Below, piece by piece: positions 30,901 to 43,801 of a stretch of DNA of 64,000 nt. The translations under genes were made by a program, and so were the position numbers. The stretch is taken from contig NW_027196445.1 of the NCBI RefSeq assembly GCF_038502225.1, forward strand, positions 1 through 64,000, in the 5' to 3' direction. Position 1 is the first letter of the stretch; each line of letters opens with the position of its first letter. Under the pieces are notes generated by a model. It was not told the origin of the DNA. It searched no databases and saw only the letters and a program-made list of their open reading frames with translations. This stretch comes from Cherax quadricarinatus. Taxonomy: Eukaryota; Arthropoda; Malacostraca; Decapoda; Parastacidae.

Positions 30901-33900
30901 TAAATTATGGGGAATCAAATTCAAAATGGGAATTAACACAGTTACTTTTTGCTGATGATACTGTGCTTATGGGAGATTCTAAAGAAAAATTGCAAAGGTT
31001 AGTGGATGAGTTTGGGAATGTGTGTAAAGGTAGAAAGTTGAAAGTGAACATGGAAAAGAGTAAGGTGATGAGGGTATAAAATGATTTAGATAAAGAAAAA
31101 TTGGATATCAAATTGGGGAAGAGTAGTATGGAAGAAGTGAATGTTTTCAGATACTTGGGAGTTGACGTGTCGGCGGATGGATTTATGAAGGATGAGGTTA
31201 ATCATAGAATTGATGAGGGAAAAAAGGTGAGTGGTGCATTGAGGTATATGTGGAGTCAAAAAAACATTATCTATGGAGGCAAAGAAGGGAATGTATGAAA
31301 GTATAGTAGTACCAACACTCTTATATGGGTGTGAAGCTTGGGTGGTAAATGCAGCAGCGAGGAGACGGTTGGAGGCAGTGGAGATGTCCTGTCTAAGGGC
31401 AATGTGTGGTGTAAATATTATGCAGAAAGTTTGGAGTGTGGAAATTAGGAAAAGGTGTGGAGTTAATAAAAGTATTAGTCAGAGGGCAGAAGAGGGGTTG
31501 TTGAGGTGGTTTGGTCATTTAGAGAGAATGGATCAAAGTAGAATGACATGGAAAGCATATAAATCTATAGGGGAAGGAAGGCGAAGTAGGGGTCGTCCTC
31601 GAAAGGGTTGGAGAGGGGGGGGTAAAGGAGGTTTTGTGGGCAAGGGGCTTGGACTTCCAGCAAGCGTGCATGAGTGTGTTAGATAGGAGTGAATGGAGAC
31701 GAATGGTACTTGGGACCTGACGATCTGTTGGAGTGTGAGCAGGGTAATATTTAGTGAAGGGATTCAGGGAAACTGGTTATTTTCATATAGTCGGACTTGA
31801 GTCCTGGAAATGGGAAGTACAGTGCCTGCATTTTATAGGAGGAGTTTGGGATATTGGCAGTTTGGAGGGATGTATTGTGTATCTTTATACGTATATGCTT
31901 CTAAGCTGTTGTATTCTGAGCACCTCTGCAAAAACAGTGATAATGTGTGAGTGTGGTGAAAGTGTTGAATGATGATGAAAGTATTTTTTTGGGGGGGATT
32001 TTCTTTCTTTTTTTGGGTCACCCTGCCTCGGTGGGAGACGGCCGACTTGTTGAAAAAAAACAAAATAAAATTGGGGAGTAGATGCATCAGTAGTTGGGTC
32101 TATGAAAGATGAGGTAACTTTCATAAATTAAGTTGTAGGAGTGGTTTAGAAATCTTTGGAAAGAAAAGTAGATTCTAAAATGGGCATGAAGCATGATCCT
32201 TGAATATTGCAGTGTGAAACAGACTGGGACCAGTGGAATTATCTCCCATATAACTGTTCTGTGAATGTTGTGTAGAGAATAAGGAAAGGAGAAACAAGAT
32301 GGTGAGAGTGGGGTTATTAGAGGTGGTTTGATTATATCGAAAGAATAAAGCAAGATAGGTTAATAAAGGGTTAATGAAAGGTGATGTTGGGAGCATTCAT
32401 GGAACAGTTGGAAGATGGGAAAAAGGTATTGAGAATATCTGGCTCTTCATGTGAGCGTTTTAGATTACCAGGTGTTATGTTAAAGCGAGTGTAGGCAAGA
32501 AGTTTGTGAGATTTGACATTCTGTTGGAGTGTAAAGATAATACATATGCCAAGATTAGGGTAAACATGCTATCAGTACATGCACCCTGAATGCAAGGCAA
32601 TTCAGTGGCTTGCTAAGTCAACTCTGGCTTACATTAAGTGTTTACACTTTTGTATAGGCAGCTAATTATTAAGGATCATTGTTTTCTTTGTCACCCTTAC
32701 TGGACCATAAAAGTGATCAACTCAGATATTGCTGTAAAGATCATGAAATTATCATGGTAATTTTGCTGCAATGGCAGTAATTGCATCATTTGCAGTTCCA
32801 ATATTACATTTAGTTGTAATTGAGGAAAATGACCCTAGTGTGTGTGGCTACAGTAACAAACTTCCTTGTTACATATTAATTTTTTTTTTTTTTTTTATTA
32901 TCACACTGGCCGATTCCCACCAAGGCAGGGTGGCCCGAAAAAGAAAAACTTTCACCATCATTCACTCCATCACTGTCTTGCCAGAAGGGTGCTTTACACT
33001 ACAGTTTTTAAACTGCAACATTAACACCCCTCCTTCAGAGTGCAGGCACTGTACTTCCCATCTCCAGGACTCAAGTCCGGCCTGCCGGTTTCCCTGAATC
33101 CCTTCATAAATGTTACTTTGCTCACACTCCAACAGCACGTCAAGTATTAAAAACCATTTGTCTCCATTCACTCCTATCAAACACGCTCACGCATGCCTGC
33201 TGGAAGTCCGAGCCCCTCGCACACAAAACCTCCTGTGCGAGGGGCTTGGACTTCCAGCAGGCATGCGTGAGCGTGTTTGATAGGAGTGAATGGAGACAAA
33301 TGGTTTTTAATACTTGACGTGCTGTTGGAGTGTGAGCAAAGTAACATTTATGAAGGGATTCAGGGAAACCGGCAGGCCGGACTTGAGTCCGGGATTGATG
33401 CTAATACAGTAGGACCCCTGTATCTGCAGGTCTGGTATCCTTGGTTTCAGTTGTCTATGGTTTGCCTTGGCCTGAAAATAACCTTTAATTTTGCTTAATA
33501 ATGGCCTCAGAGTGCAATAGTAGTGATGGTGGAAGTTCTTCAAAGACTAAGAGAAGCCGTGAAGTGCTTCCCATCAGTGAAAAAGTGATAATTTTCCTCT
33601 TAATGTACATGATTTATCAGTTAAACTTAATAATAGGTATGGATTGGACTTATATGTAGGGTTTGCTACTATCCCAGTTCTGATATCTACAGCAAGTCCT
33701 TGGAACACATCCCCTGCGGATATGGGGGGTCCTATTGTATAAGGCTTATTTAAATAATTTAAAATTTCAGTTACAGCAATTTTTATTTTCATAATATGAA
33801 AACTAATTATGTTTTGTTTCCTTGGGCATTTTACAGATAGATTTGCCTACTAAACTGAATGTTGAACAAGAGAAAAAAGAAGCTAAGAAAGATAAAGACA

Positions 33901-35908
33901 AAAAGGAGGAAGACGATTATAACAGAGACAAGAGCAAAGTGGAGAAAGAAGAAGAGGAAGAGGATCATTCAGATGATGAAAATCCAGCAGATGATGACTG
34001 TGAGCTTCCCAAAGTAAATGAGAAGCCTTTCAGGCTTGTCCGGAGAGGACCCGGAATAGTGAGTGTTGTTATACATGTATTGCTCTTTTCTTAATTTTGA
34101 GTTTCTTGCTTTTGAGATGAACGTACTATGTACTGTATTAATAGATACTGTTTAATGGTAAAATTAGACACAAAATAATGATCATAGTGTATTTTATTTG
34201 CAAAAAAATACCAAAGATTAAGTTTCACTGAAGTTGTTTTTGGAAAAACACAGCCTTGTTAAGTTGCTTGTGTTAAAAATGTACATAATAAACATATTTT
34301 TAGTGTTGCATATGAAAAATTTTCATAACTTAACCCTTTTAATAATGAAAATTTAATTCAACTGTGCACAATACATTATACAGTATGAGTGTGTAGATGC
34401 AGGACTGTAGAAGTTATAAGTGTAGAGCCCAATAATGGGTATATGTCTATGTATATATTGGGTTTCTTTCATGCTCTTGATTTACATTGGGAAGCAAATT
34501 TAAAAGTATTTTTTTCTGCAGAATGTGCAGCAGAATGCTTATTATCATGTTGGTCATGAAGCTCCTTCTGCCTTTCCTGAGAGTCAGTTATGGAATTTTA
34601 CAGCTGGGGCTCCTTCCAGCGGGGTAAGTTGTAGATAAGTTGATTCTGATGAGTAAGACAAATGAGCAACAGTTGGGTATCTTTATTGTTGAAAGGTTTT
34701 GCCTTTAGTAGTGGCACAGAAATACTATTATCTACAAGAAAGCTGTACAAATAATTTTTCTGCACCTCTGACAAACCATACAACGGGCAGGGATAGAACC
34801 CGTGATCAGAGAGTTGCAAAACTCCATATGACTCTGATCACGGGTTCAGTCCTCGCCCATGGTATGGTTTGTTTGCAATTGTGTCATTACGATTTCGTGA
34901 GTCACCTCTGGCAAGACAGTGATAGAGTGAATGATGATGAAAGTGTTTCTTATTTTTTGGGTCACCTTGCCGTGGTAGGAAACAAATCACTTGAACGTAC
35001 TTTTCCTCACTGAAAAAAGCCCGAATGATGCCCATCTACAAATGTAGTGATCAAACCAAGTTGAACAATAGCAGATCAATATCTTATCTACTAACACTAT
35101 AAAAAATATTTGAGAAAGTGATTAATAAGTAGCTGTACATGTATGCAACAAAATCTGTTCTTACTCCTTGCTAACTGAGATTCAAACTCTAAAGAGAGAG
35201 AGAGAATTATGAAAGTACGTATTTAATATGACACATACTTCTATGTCTACTCAAGTGGGGGTAGGGTGTGAGAATGGGAGAGAGAGGAGTTTTTCTCCAT
35301 TTAACTGAGTTTTCTTTAATAGATACTTTCTTTTGTGTTCCTAGTTATTGACTCCCCAGCATGCCCAGTCCCCGGGATATTCAGGAGTCTCACCTATGCA
35401 TGGAGGAGTGACGGACTATATTCACCAACATGTGCAGGTATAGAACTTTTTCTGCTCTGTTTCTCTTGCGTATGTGTACTATAACACGGTAAGATTAAAA
35501 TTGTTCTATTTTAGTGTGATATGAGTAAAATTAATTTTATAGGTAATTTTGTAGTGATGTTCCATTCTGCTTTGTTCCTTATCTTACTTTAGAATTAGTA
35601 CGTGCATAGTTTGGGCATTTAAAATACAGTATACAGTTTTTCAAACTTTCCTTTTCAGATTTTAATTTTGAATTTTATGCAGCAAAGATGTGCATCATTA
35701 CAATAGTTTATGTTATGAGATTTTCTTTTGTGGGAACTAGGACAACTTTTGTTAGTCATATTTATATGATTTAAAATAACCAATATTGTAGCATTTTATT
35801 ACTTAATAATTTCTTTCCTAGTGTCAGGCTCCACAAGCAATCTCTCCAGGCTATCCGGATATGTCACCTACCCACGGTGTATTACCAGACAACTTTCAAT
35901 ATAATGTA

Positions 35909-35973
<65 letters not shown>

Positions 35974-38900
35974 GATTAGCTGTTTGTGATTACAGGTAAC
36001 CTTTCTTCATTTTACTGCATCAGTTTTATGAGTGGTATTTGATGTCATTTTCTTAATACTTCAGTTTATTTTTTTAAACGTTATCAACCATTTCACCAAA
36101 GTAGAGGGACTCAAAAATAATTTACTCAGTGAATGATGACGAAAGTTTTTATAATACAAATGTATTGTATAGTTTTTGTTGTGATTCATTGCCCAAGACA
36201 GTCAGAGGCAACCATTAAAGTGCACGTATGGTATGCTGGTATTCCTAAAATATATTTCATTAACTATTTAATTATTTTTTTTGTAGATGGTCCCTGATAG
36301 GACTTTGGAAGCACCCATGTCTATGATTACTCACCCAGCAGCACTTGACGAATGCAGCTACAACATGCCTACATATGTGAGTGAATTTCATTTTGTACCT
36401 TGCATTTGTTTTAAGCTAATGTGAATGTGATCACATCTTTAGGAGTGGACTTGTCGTCGTACAGGTCTACGAAAGATAAAGTGAACCATAAAATTGATGA
36501 GGGGAAAAGGTGGGTGGTGCATTGTGTTGTCTGTGGAGACAAAGTTATCCATGAAGGCAAAAGAGGAATGTATCAGAGTATAGTGGTACTGACACACTTG
36601 TGTAGATGTGAAGCTTGGGTTTTAAGTGTTGCAGTGAGGAGGAGGCTGGAGGCAGTGCAGATGATGTTACTTAGGGCAATGTGTAGTGTGAATATTATGC
36701 AGAGAATTCATAGTTTGGAGGTTAGGAGGAGGTGCAGAGTGGTGTGAACATTTAGAGAGGATGGAACAAAATAGGATGGCTTGGAGGGTGTATATATCTT
36801 TAGTTGAGGGAAGGAGGGGTAGAGATTGCCCTAGGAAAGGTTGGAGGGAGGGGGTAAAGGAGGTTTTGTATGTGAGGAGCTTGGACATACAACAGGTGTG
36901 TTAGGGGTGAGTACTAGGCAAGTGGCTTTTATAACTTGATGTGCTGTTGGAGTGTCAACAGGGTAACATTTATGAAGGGATCCAGGTTTCCCTGGGTCCC
37001 TTCATAAAAAGTTAACTTGCTCACACCTTCAACTCCACACCAATTCATAAAAACCACTCGTCTCCACTCCAGCCTAATACACTCACACAAGCCTGTTGGA
37101 TGTTCCAGCCCCGAACACTCAGAGCCTCCCAAACCACAGAATTGGTGGTGGTTGAACCCATGGCAAGTGAGTCCTAAAACTCTAAGCCCGTGCTTAGGAC
37201 TCAGTTTGCCACAGGTTCAAACCCCACCTATTCTGTAATTTATTTACAATTGTGTTATTATGATTTCATGAGTTATTCCTCAACCCTTTATTTATTTATT
37301 TACGTCTTTGCAAATGGTACTTGAGATTTTGTATTTACATTAATGGGTTGCAATGCAAAGAGAGCCTCTATTATCCCTAGGCATTATGGGCCGACTTAAC
37401 ATTATTGTCTTACAGACTACTTAACACTAAGAATTATGTCATAGCTGTACAGTAGAATATTAATTATATCATAGTTGTACAGTAGATTATTAATTATAAG
37501 TGAATCTAATTTTATAGGTAGTAGGTTGGTAGACAGCAACCGCCCAGGGAGGTACTACCGTCCTGCCAAGTGAGTGTAAAACGAAAGCCTGTAATTGTTT
37601 TACATGATGGTAGGATTGCTGGTGTCCTTTTTTCTGTCTCATGAACATGCAAGATTTCAGGTACGTCTTGCTACTTCTACTTACACTTAGGTCACACTAC
37701 ACATACATGTACAAGCACATATATACACACCCCTCTGGGTTTCTTCTATTTTCTTTCTAGTTCTTATTCTTGTTTATTTCCTCTTATCTCCATGGGGAAG
37801 TGGAACAGAATTCTTCCTCCGTAAGCCATGCGTGTTGTAAGAGGCGACTAAAATGCCGGGAGCAAGGGGCTAGTAACCTCTTCTCCTGTATATATTACTA
37901 AATGTAAAAGGAGAAACTTTCGTTTTTCCTTTTGGGCCACCCCGCCTCGGTGGGATACGGCCGGTGTGTTGAAAGAAAGAAAGAAAGAATCTAATTTATA
38001 TAAGACAAAAGATATATTCCTAGGTAGTAGGTTGGTAGACAGCAACCGCCCAGGGAGGTACTACCGTCCTGCCAAGTGAGTGTAAAACGAAAGCCTGTAA
38101 TTGTTTTACATGATGGTAGGATTGCTGGTGTCCTTTTTTCTGTCTCATGAACATGCAAAATTTCAGGTATGTCTTGCTACTTCTACTTACACTCAGGTCA
38201 CACTACACATACATGTACAAGCGTATATATACATACCCCTCTGGGTTTTCTTCTATTTTCTTTCTAGTTCTTGTTCTTGTTTATTTCCTCTTATCTCCAT
38301 GGGGAAGTGGAACAGAATTCTTCCTCCGTAGGCCATGCGTGTTGTAAGAGGCGACTAAAATGCCGGGAGCAAGGGGCTAGTAACCCCTTCTCCTGTATAT
38401 ATTACTAAATTTGAAAGGAGAAACTTTGGTTTTTTCTTTTGGGCCACCCCGCCTCGGTGGGATACGGCCGGTGTGTTGAAAGAAAGAATAATTTATATAA
38501 GACAAAAGATATATTCCTAGGTAGTAGGTTGGTAGACAGCAGCCGCACAGGGAGGTACTACTGTCCTGCCAAGTGAGTGTAAAACGAAAGCCTGTAATTG
38601 TTTTACATGATGGTAGGATTGCTGGTGTCCATTTTTCTGTCTCATAAACATGCAGGGTTTTAGGTACGTCTTGCTACTTCTACTTACACTTAGGTCACAC
38701 TACACGTACATGTACACATCCCTCTGGGTTTTCTTCCATTTTCTTACTAGTTCTTGTTCTTGTTTATTTCCCTTTACCTCCATGGGGAAGTGGAACAGAA
38801 TTCTTCCTCCGTAAGCCATGCGTGTTGTAAGAGGCGACTAAAATGCCAGGAGCAAGGGGCTGGTAACCCCTTCTCCTGTATATATTACTAAATGTAAAAG

Positions 38901-39987
38901 GAGAAACTTTCGTTTTTCCTTTTGGGCCACCCCGCCTAGGTGGGATACGGCCGGTGTGTTGAAAGAAAGAAAGAAAAGATATATTCATATATTCAAAAAA
39001 TGCTTTTGTGAAAACAATGATTCAATTATATTCCTGTCAACAATGGATAAAAGGTTCAAAGTGGTTGTAAAAATTATGATGTGGGAATAACATAAGTGAG
39101 TATGTGTGTACTGAGTATATAGCATTTAGTCTAGGGTGATTAAGTGGCTTTTGAGAATAGTCTTAAATTGATTTTCAGACTGGGTTACTTTATTATCTTC
39201 TGGTAATGAATTCCAAATTTTGGAGTTTTTACACAGTGTGATATGGACACGAGGTATATCAAAAAGAGATCTGTGTCTTGTGTTATGGTCATCCTTCCTG
39301 GGATGACCCAACCCCCTCCTTCCTTTCACCCCAAATTTATATACCCTCTTAGTCATCCTGTTCTGCATGAATTGCAATAAATTACTTTAAAGCACTATTT
39401 ATAAATTCATTGAAACTTTGTATATTTTTAAGTGTAAGTAATTAAAGTTTTGTACTTGGAACTGTATTGACATTTGTTAACATCTTATCACCTTTAGACT
39501 TTCTGGAAATGATGTGTATATTACAAGTTCCCAGTGTTCATGCCATTTTTGTTTTCCTCAATGGCCCCCCTTCTCTCCAAGGCATGGTGACCCAAAGAAT
39601 GAAACACATTCACCATCATTCAATTGCTGTCTTGCAAGAAGTGTGCTGACATCACAGTTCAGATTACCCTCCAACAGCAACATCCATGCCCCTTCTTTAG
39701 AGTGCAGGCACTGTCCTTCCCACCTCCAGGAAGTGCAGTGACTGTCCTGTTATGAATGGATCCAGGTTTTAAACCCTTCATAAAAGTTATCTTGCTCACA
39801 CTCCAACATGCCAAATCTGCTGTATAATTTACTGTCGGTAATTGAACATTACTGATTCATGTTAACGTGTGAAATTTTTCTGACGCTGCATATGATGTCT
39901 TTAAACTTTGTATGCCATAAATTACAGAATAATGAAATATAGTACTTCACATTATATAGAATCTGATTTTAATTAGTCTTGTAATAT

Positions 39988-40027
<40 letters not shown>

Positions 40028-43000
40028 GTGACTTTGCATTAGGCTGTGAACTTGTAAGCCCATTGGCTTCCTTCCCCTTCCTGTGTTTTATATTGCAGTT
40101 ATCTTTGTTCAATTTTATTGTGTTTGTCTCTTACTTTCCACTCTATACAAATGACATCTTTTTAAATCATTTTCTAGCTTCCACCTGCAAGTGACGTAGA
40201 TGGAAATTATTATGGGTCCTTGACAGGTAGTTTTATAATCCCCGACAGCCCTCCAATATCTAGTCCGGTAAGTTTTTGTATTTTATATTATTAAAAAAAA
40301 TAGCTTTCAATTTTTGAAGAATATCATCTTAATTTATCCCCATTTAGCATAGTATTAAGTTGAGTGAATTAGTTGAGTGGTGTACTACAGGATGTACCTA
40401 GCCTTGTGTGTTGGTGCATACCTAGCCTAATTATAGATTTTTATTAGTCTAAAGTGCAGTTTTAATGCTTTTAATTCCCATTTTCATGCTATAGAAATTA
40501 TTTAAATTACTGATAAAAATTTATTGGTTTAGTCTAATACTTAAATATATGAGACTGGAAAAATCACTCTTATTTATCTCAAATTTTGTAAAAAATTATA
40601 CAGATTAATAATCAAAATTTTAATGCTTTAGAAAAAATAAATATAACTAGAAAAATAAATGCATAAGCAGTATAATGTGATCCTTTATTGACAACGTTTC
40701 ACCCCGACAGTGGGCTTTATCATTGTGTCGGTATTTTATATCATTTATTTCCAAATATAGCTAGAGTTTAAAAATACTTGTACCACTAATTTAAAATAAA
40801 ACATTATCTTTTATCTCAACAATTTTATGGAAAATATATGCAGAACAACCACTGTGAAGAATAGTGAAATTCCAAGTGCTTTTGTGATTTCTCACATTAT
40901 CAAGGAACTGTGATCTTATTGCATGGAAAATATAGTTAGTAGGTAGATAGACAGTCTCCTTGTTTATTTAATTTATCTGCCTTTCTTAATTATATCCATA
41001 AACATGGGCTAAATTCATGTGGAGCTGAATTTTTTAATAATGCTGTCAGGATGTCTGCAGGGATGGGAGCAAGGGGCTAGTAACCCCTTCTGTATAAATT
41101 ATTAAATGTGAAAGGAAGAATTTTTTTTTATTTTCGGGTTACCCTGCCTCGGAGAGAGACGGCTGGTATGTTTAAAAAAAAAAAAGGCTGTAAGGAATGT
41201 AGGGCAGCAAGATCTTCATTTTGCTACCTTGACCTCGTGTGTCTAGACAGGATCAACAGGGGTAACTCACAGTGATTTAGTTCTCGGCAGTTCATGTACA
41301 GTATAAGGTCTTGTGTTGTCTTAACCTAGATTCTCTTATGTGCCCTGGTGACCCCTCATGTCTCATAGTGCTTCTCTGGTTGATAAGAATTTAAATAGTA
41401 AAATGTGACCTTGAGTCATGTGATGTAATTTTAGTTATTTCAATCCTTTCAGGATGAAAATGAGAACTATCAACATGGATTTGGTAGTAGTCCACCATCA
41501 CCTGATCAAGACATAAATTATCTTCTAGAAGTAAGCATATCAAATATTATTATTTTATTGCTTGTTTCTTGCCACAGTTTGACATGAAGTTACAAAATAC
41601 ACACATGTACTTTTGTCATGAAGGTTTAAATTTTAGTAGAGGATTGTATTTAAGGGATTACATACAGTTCAGTACAGTCTAGTGCTCACTAGCAGTGCTG
41701 AGGACAAAAGACAATAAGAATCATGGAGATAGTGAGTGGCATACCACTTAATTGAGCATATTGTGAGAGGGAAGGAGGGTTGGTAGTATTCCTACCAAAA
41801 CTCTCACTCAGTTAACTATGTTATTGCTCTCTAATGCATACAGTATATTAAAAGAATTTGAGTTGTTTAGACAATTCAAAATTGTGAAGTGGTGTGGATG
41901 TGTCATGAAGAGTAGAAGTGGGTAATGCGAAGGTGGGCGGGAGTGCCCCTGACTGACGATGCTCCTTCACTTGGGTCTAAAGTAACTTTCATATCTGCTC
42001 CAGAAAGAATGAGGGAACCTTGTAGATTTCACTTTCCAACTTACCATTATTTACCTGAATTGTGTTTACAACTTGAATTATGGTCTGTGGATGAGAAGCA
42101 GATGCTGATCTTAGTGGGCTGAAGAGAAACTGTTAGGTACACCATATGCTTTGATATAGATGGGATATTCCACCACTAACCTTCTCCCTCCTATCTTTAC
42201 CAAATGTATTTCTTTGGTACAGGTCGACCATCACTAATCTGGCATTACTGGGACCATTAAATTCCTTAAGAAACTTGTGTATTGTTCTGCCAGAGTTAAC
42301 TGCAATCAATAAGCACCTCATAAAATGGGTGCGATACTTACGCTAGCTGAAATTAGTGGCAGATTAGCAATTGCCAGATCAGTGTTGGCCGACCTGTACA
42401 ATGTTATGCTATTTGTTGTAGGTTTGAATATTTCTATTTCTTTGATATAGTGTGGTGAAGAATTTTATGTACGTACAATACAGTGGACCCCCGGATAACG
42501 ATCAGCTCCCAACTCAACCAATTATGTAAGTTTATTTTTGTAAGTGCTTTTGTAGGTGTATTTTTAGGGGTCTGAAATGGACTAATCTAATTCACAATAT
42601 TTCTTATGGGAACAAATTCGATCTATAACAGCACCCAAACAGACTTCTGGATTGAAATAATATCGTTATGCGGGGGTCCACTGTATTAAATTTTTGAAAA
42701 TATTCAGATTCGTTATTTCTTAATTGTTTTCAGATCGAATATTTTCATGTATACTATGAAAATGCTACATGACATGTTCTAATGAACTAGTTAAGAAAAA
42801 TCCTGTACGTACTTCTTCAGGGTCATGTAACTGGACCACTCTATATACAGACATACGTCTGCCTCATACAATGTGGATATTCGGTGAACCACTATAGTAC
42901 TTGTTTGTACGCTACGCACTGTAAGATTATATAAGATATTGAGAATATAGTGATATGGGAAATTTTTGTTAATACTTTATCAACAACTTTGTGATTCAAA

Positions 43001-43745
43001 AAATAAATTGGTTGTAATGCTTTTATATTGGTCATTACAGGCAATTTATGAAGTGATGAATAACAAAGAAACAACTATTGTTCCTCCTCAAGAATTAGAA
43101 AATATTATCAGGCACTTGACAGATGAGATTGAAGTGCCTGCAACTAACATCTCGCAGGTACGTTTTCTTTAGTGTATGCTACTAATGTATAGATATAACT
43201 ATTGAAAGGTAATTTAGTTTTTACTAGTATTTATAGATTTATTTAAATTGGCTTAAAAGTTTTAGTGAAAAAATAATTATGCTTTTCCAGTACTGTACCA
43301 TCCACTAACCATTTGCAATCGTGTCATTACGATTTCGTGAATCATTAACAATCAGAAGTTGTTTTAATGCAGACTGATATGTAATATATCTCATAAGTAA
43401 AAATTATGCAGATCACATAGTAAATGTGAGTTTTAAATGTTGACATTGGCAGAACACACTGGTCGTCTCCCACTGAGGCAGGATGACAAACAAGAAAAAA
43501 CATTCACCACCATTCACAATATTACTGTCTTTGCAGAGGTGCACAGATATGACAGTTCAGATGTCACTCTAAACAGCAAATATCTCAAACCCCTCCTTTT
43601 AAAGTGCAGGCATTGTACTTCCCACCTCTAGGACTCAAGTCTGGCTAACTGGTTTCCCTTAATCCCTTTACAAAATATTACCTTGCTCAAAAATCCACCA
43701 GCTCGTCAAGTTCCAAAAATCATTCGTCTCCTCTAATGCCAATCC

Positions 43746-43801
<56 letters not shown>

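Noticed and set aside
29256..31079. A 607-codon host gene
   Set aside because: It fuses an inverted LINE A stub with RTE endonuclease/RT sequence; the first ~32 residues come from the inserted stub.
40178..40267. Classical IkappaB degron (DSGxxS) in exon 9
   Set aside because: The sequence is DSPPISSP; the Gly is missing and the spacing differs, so no degron is claimed.
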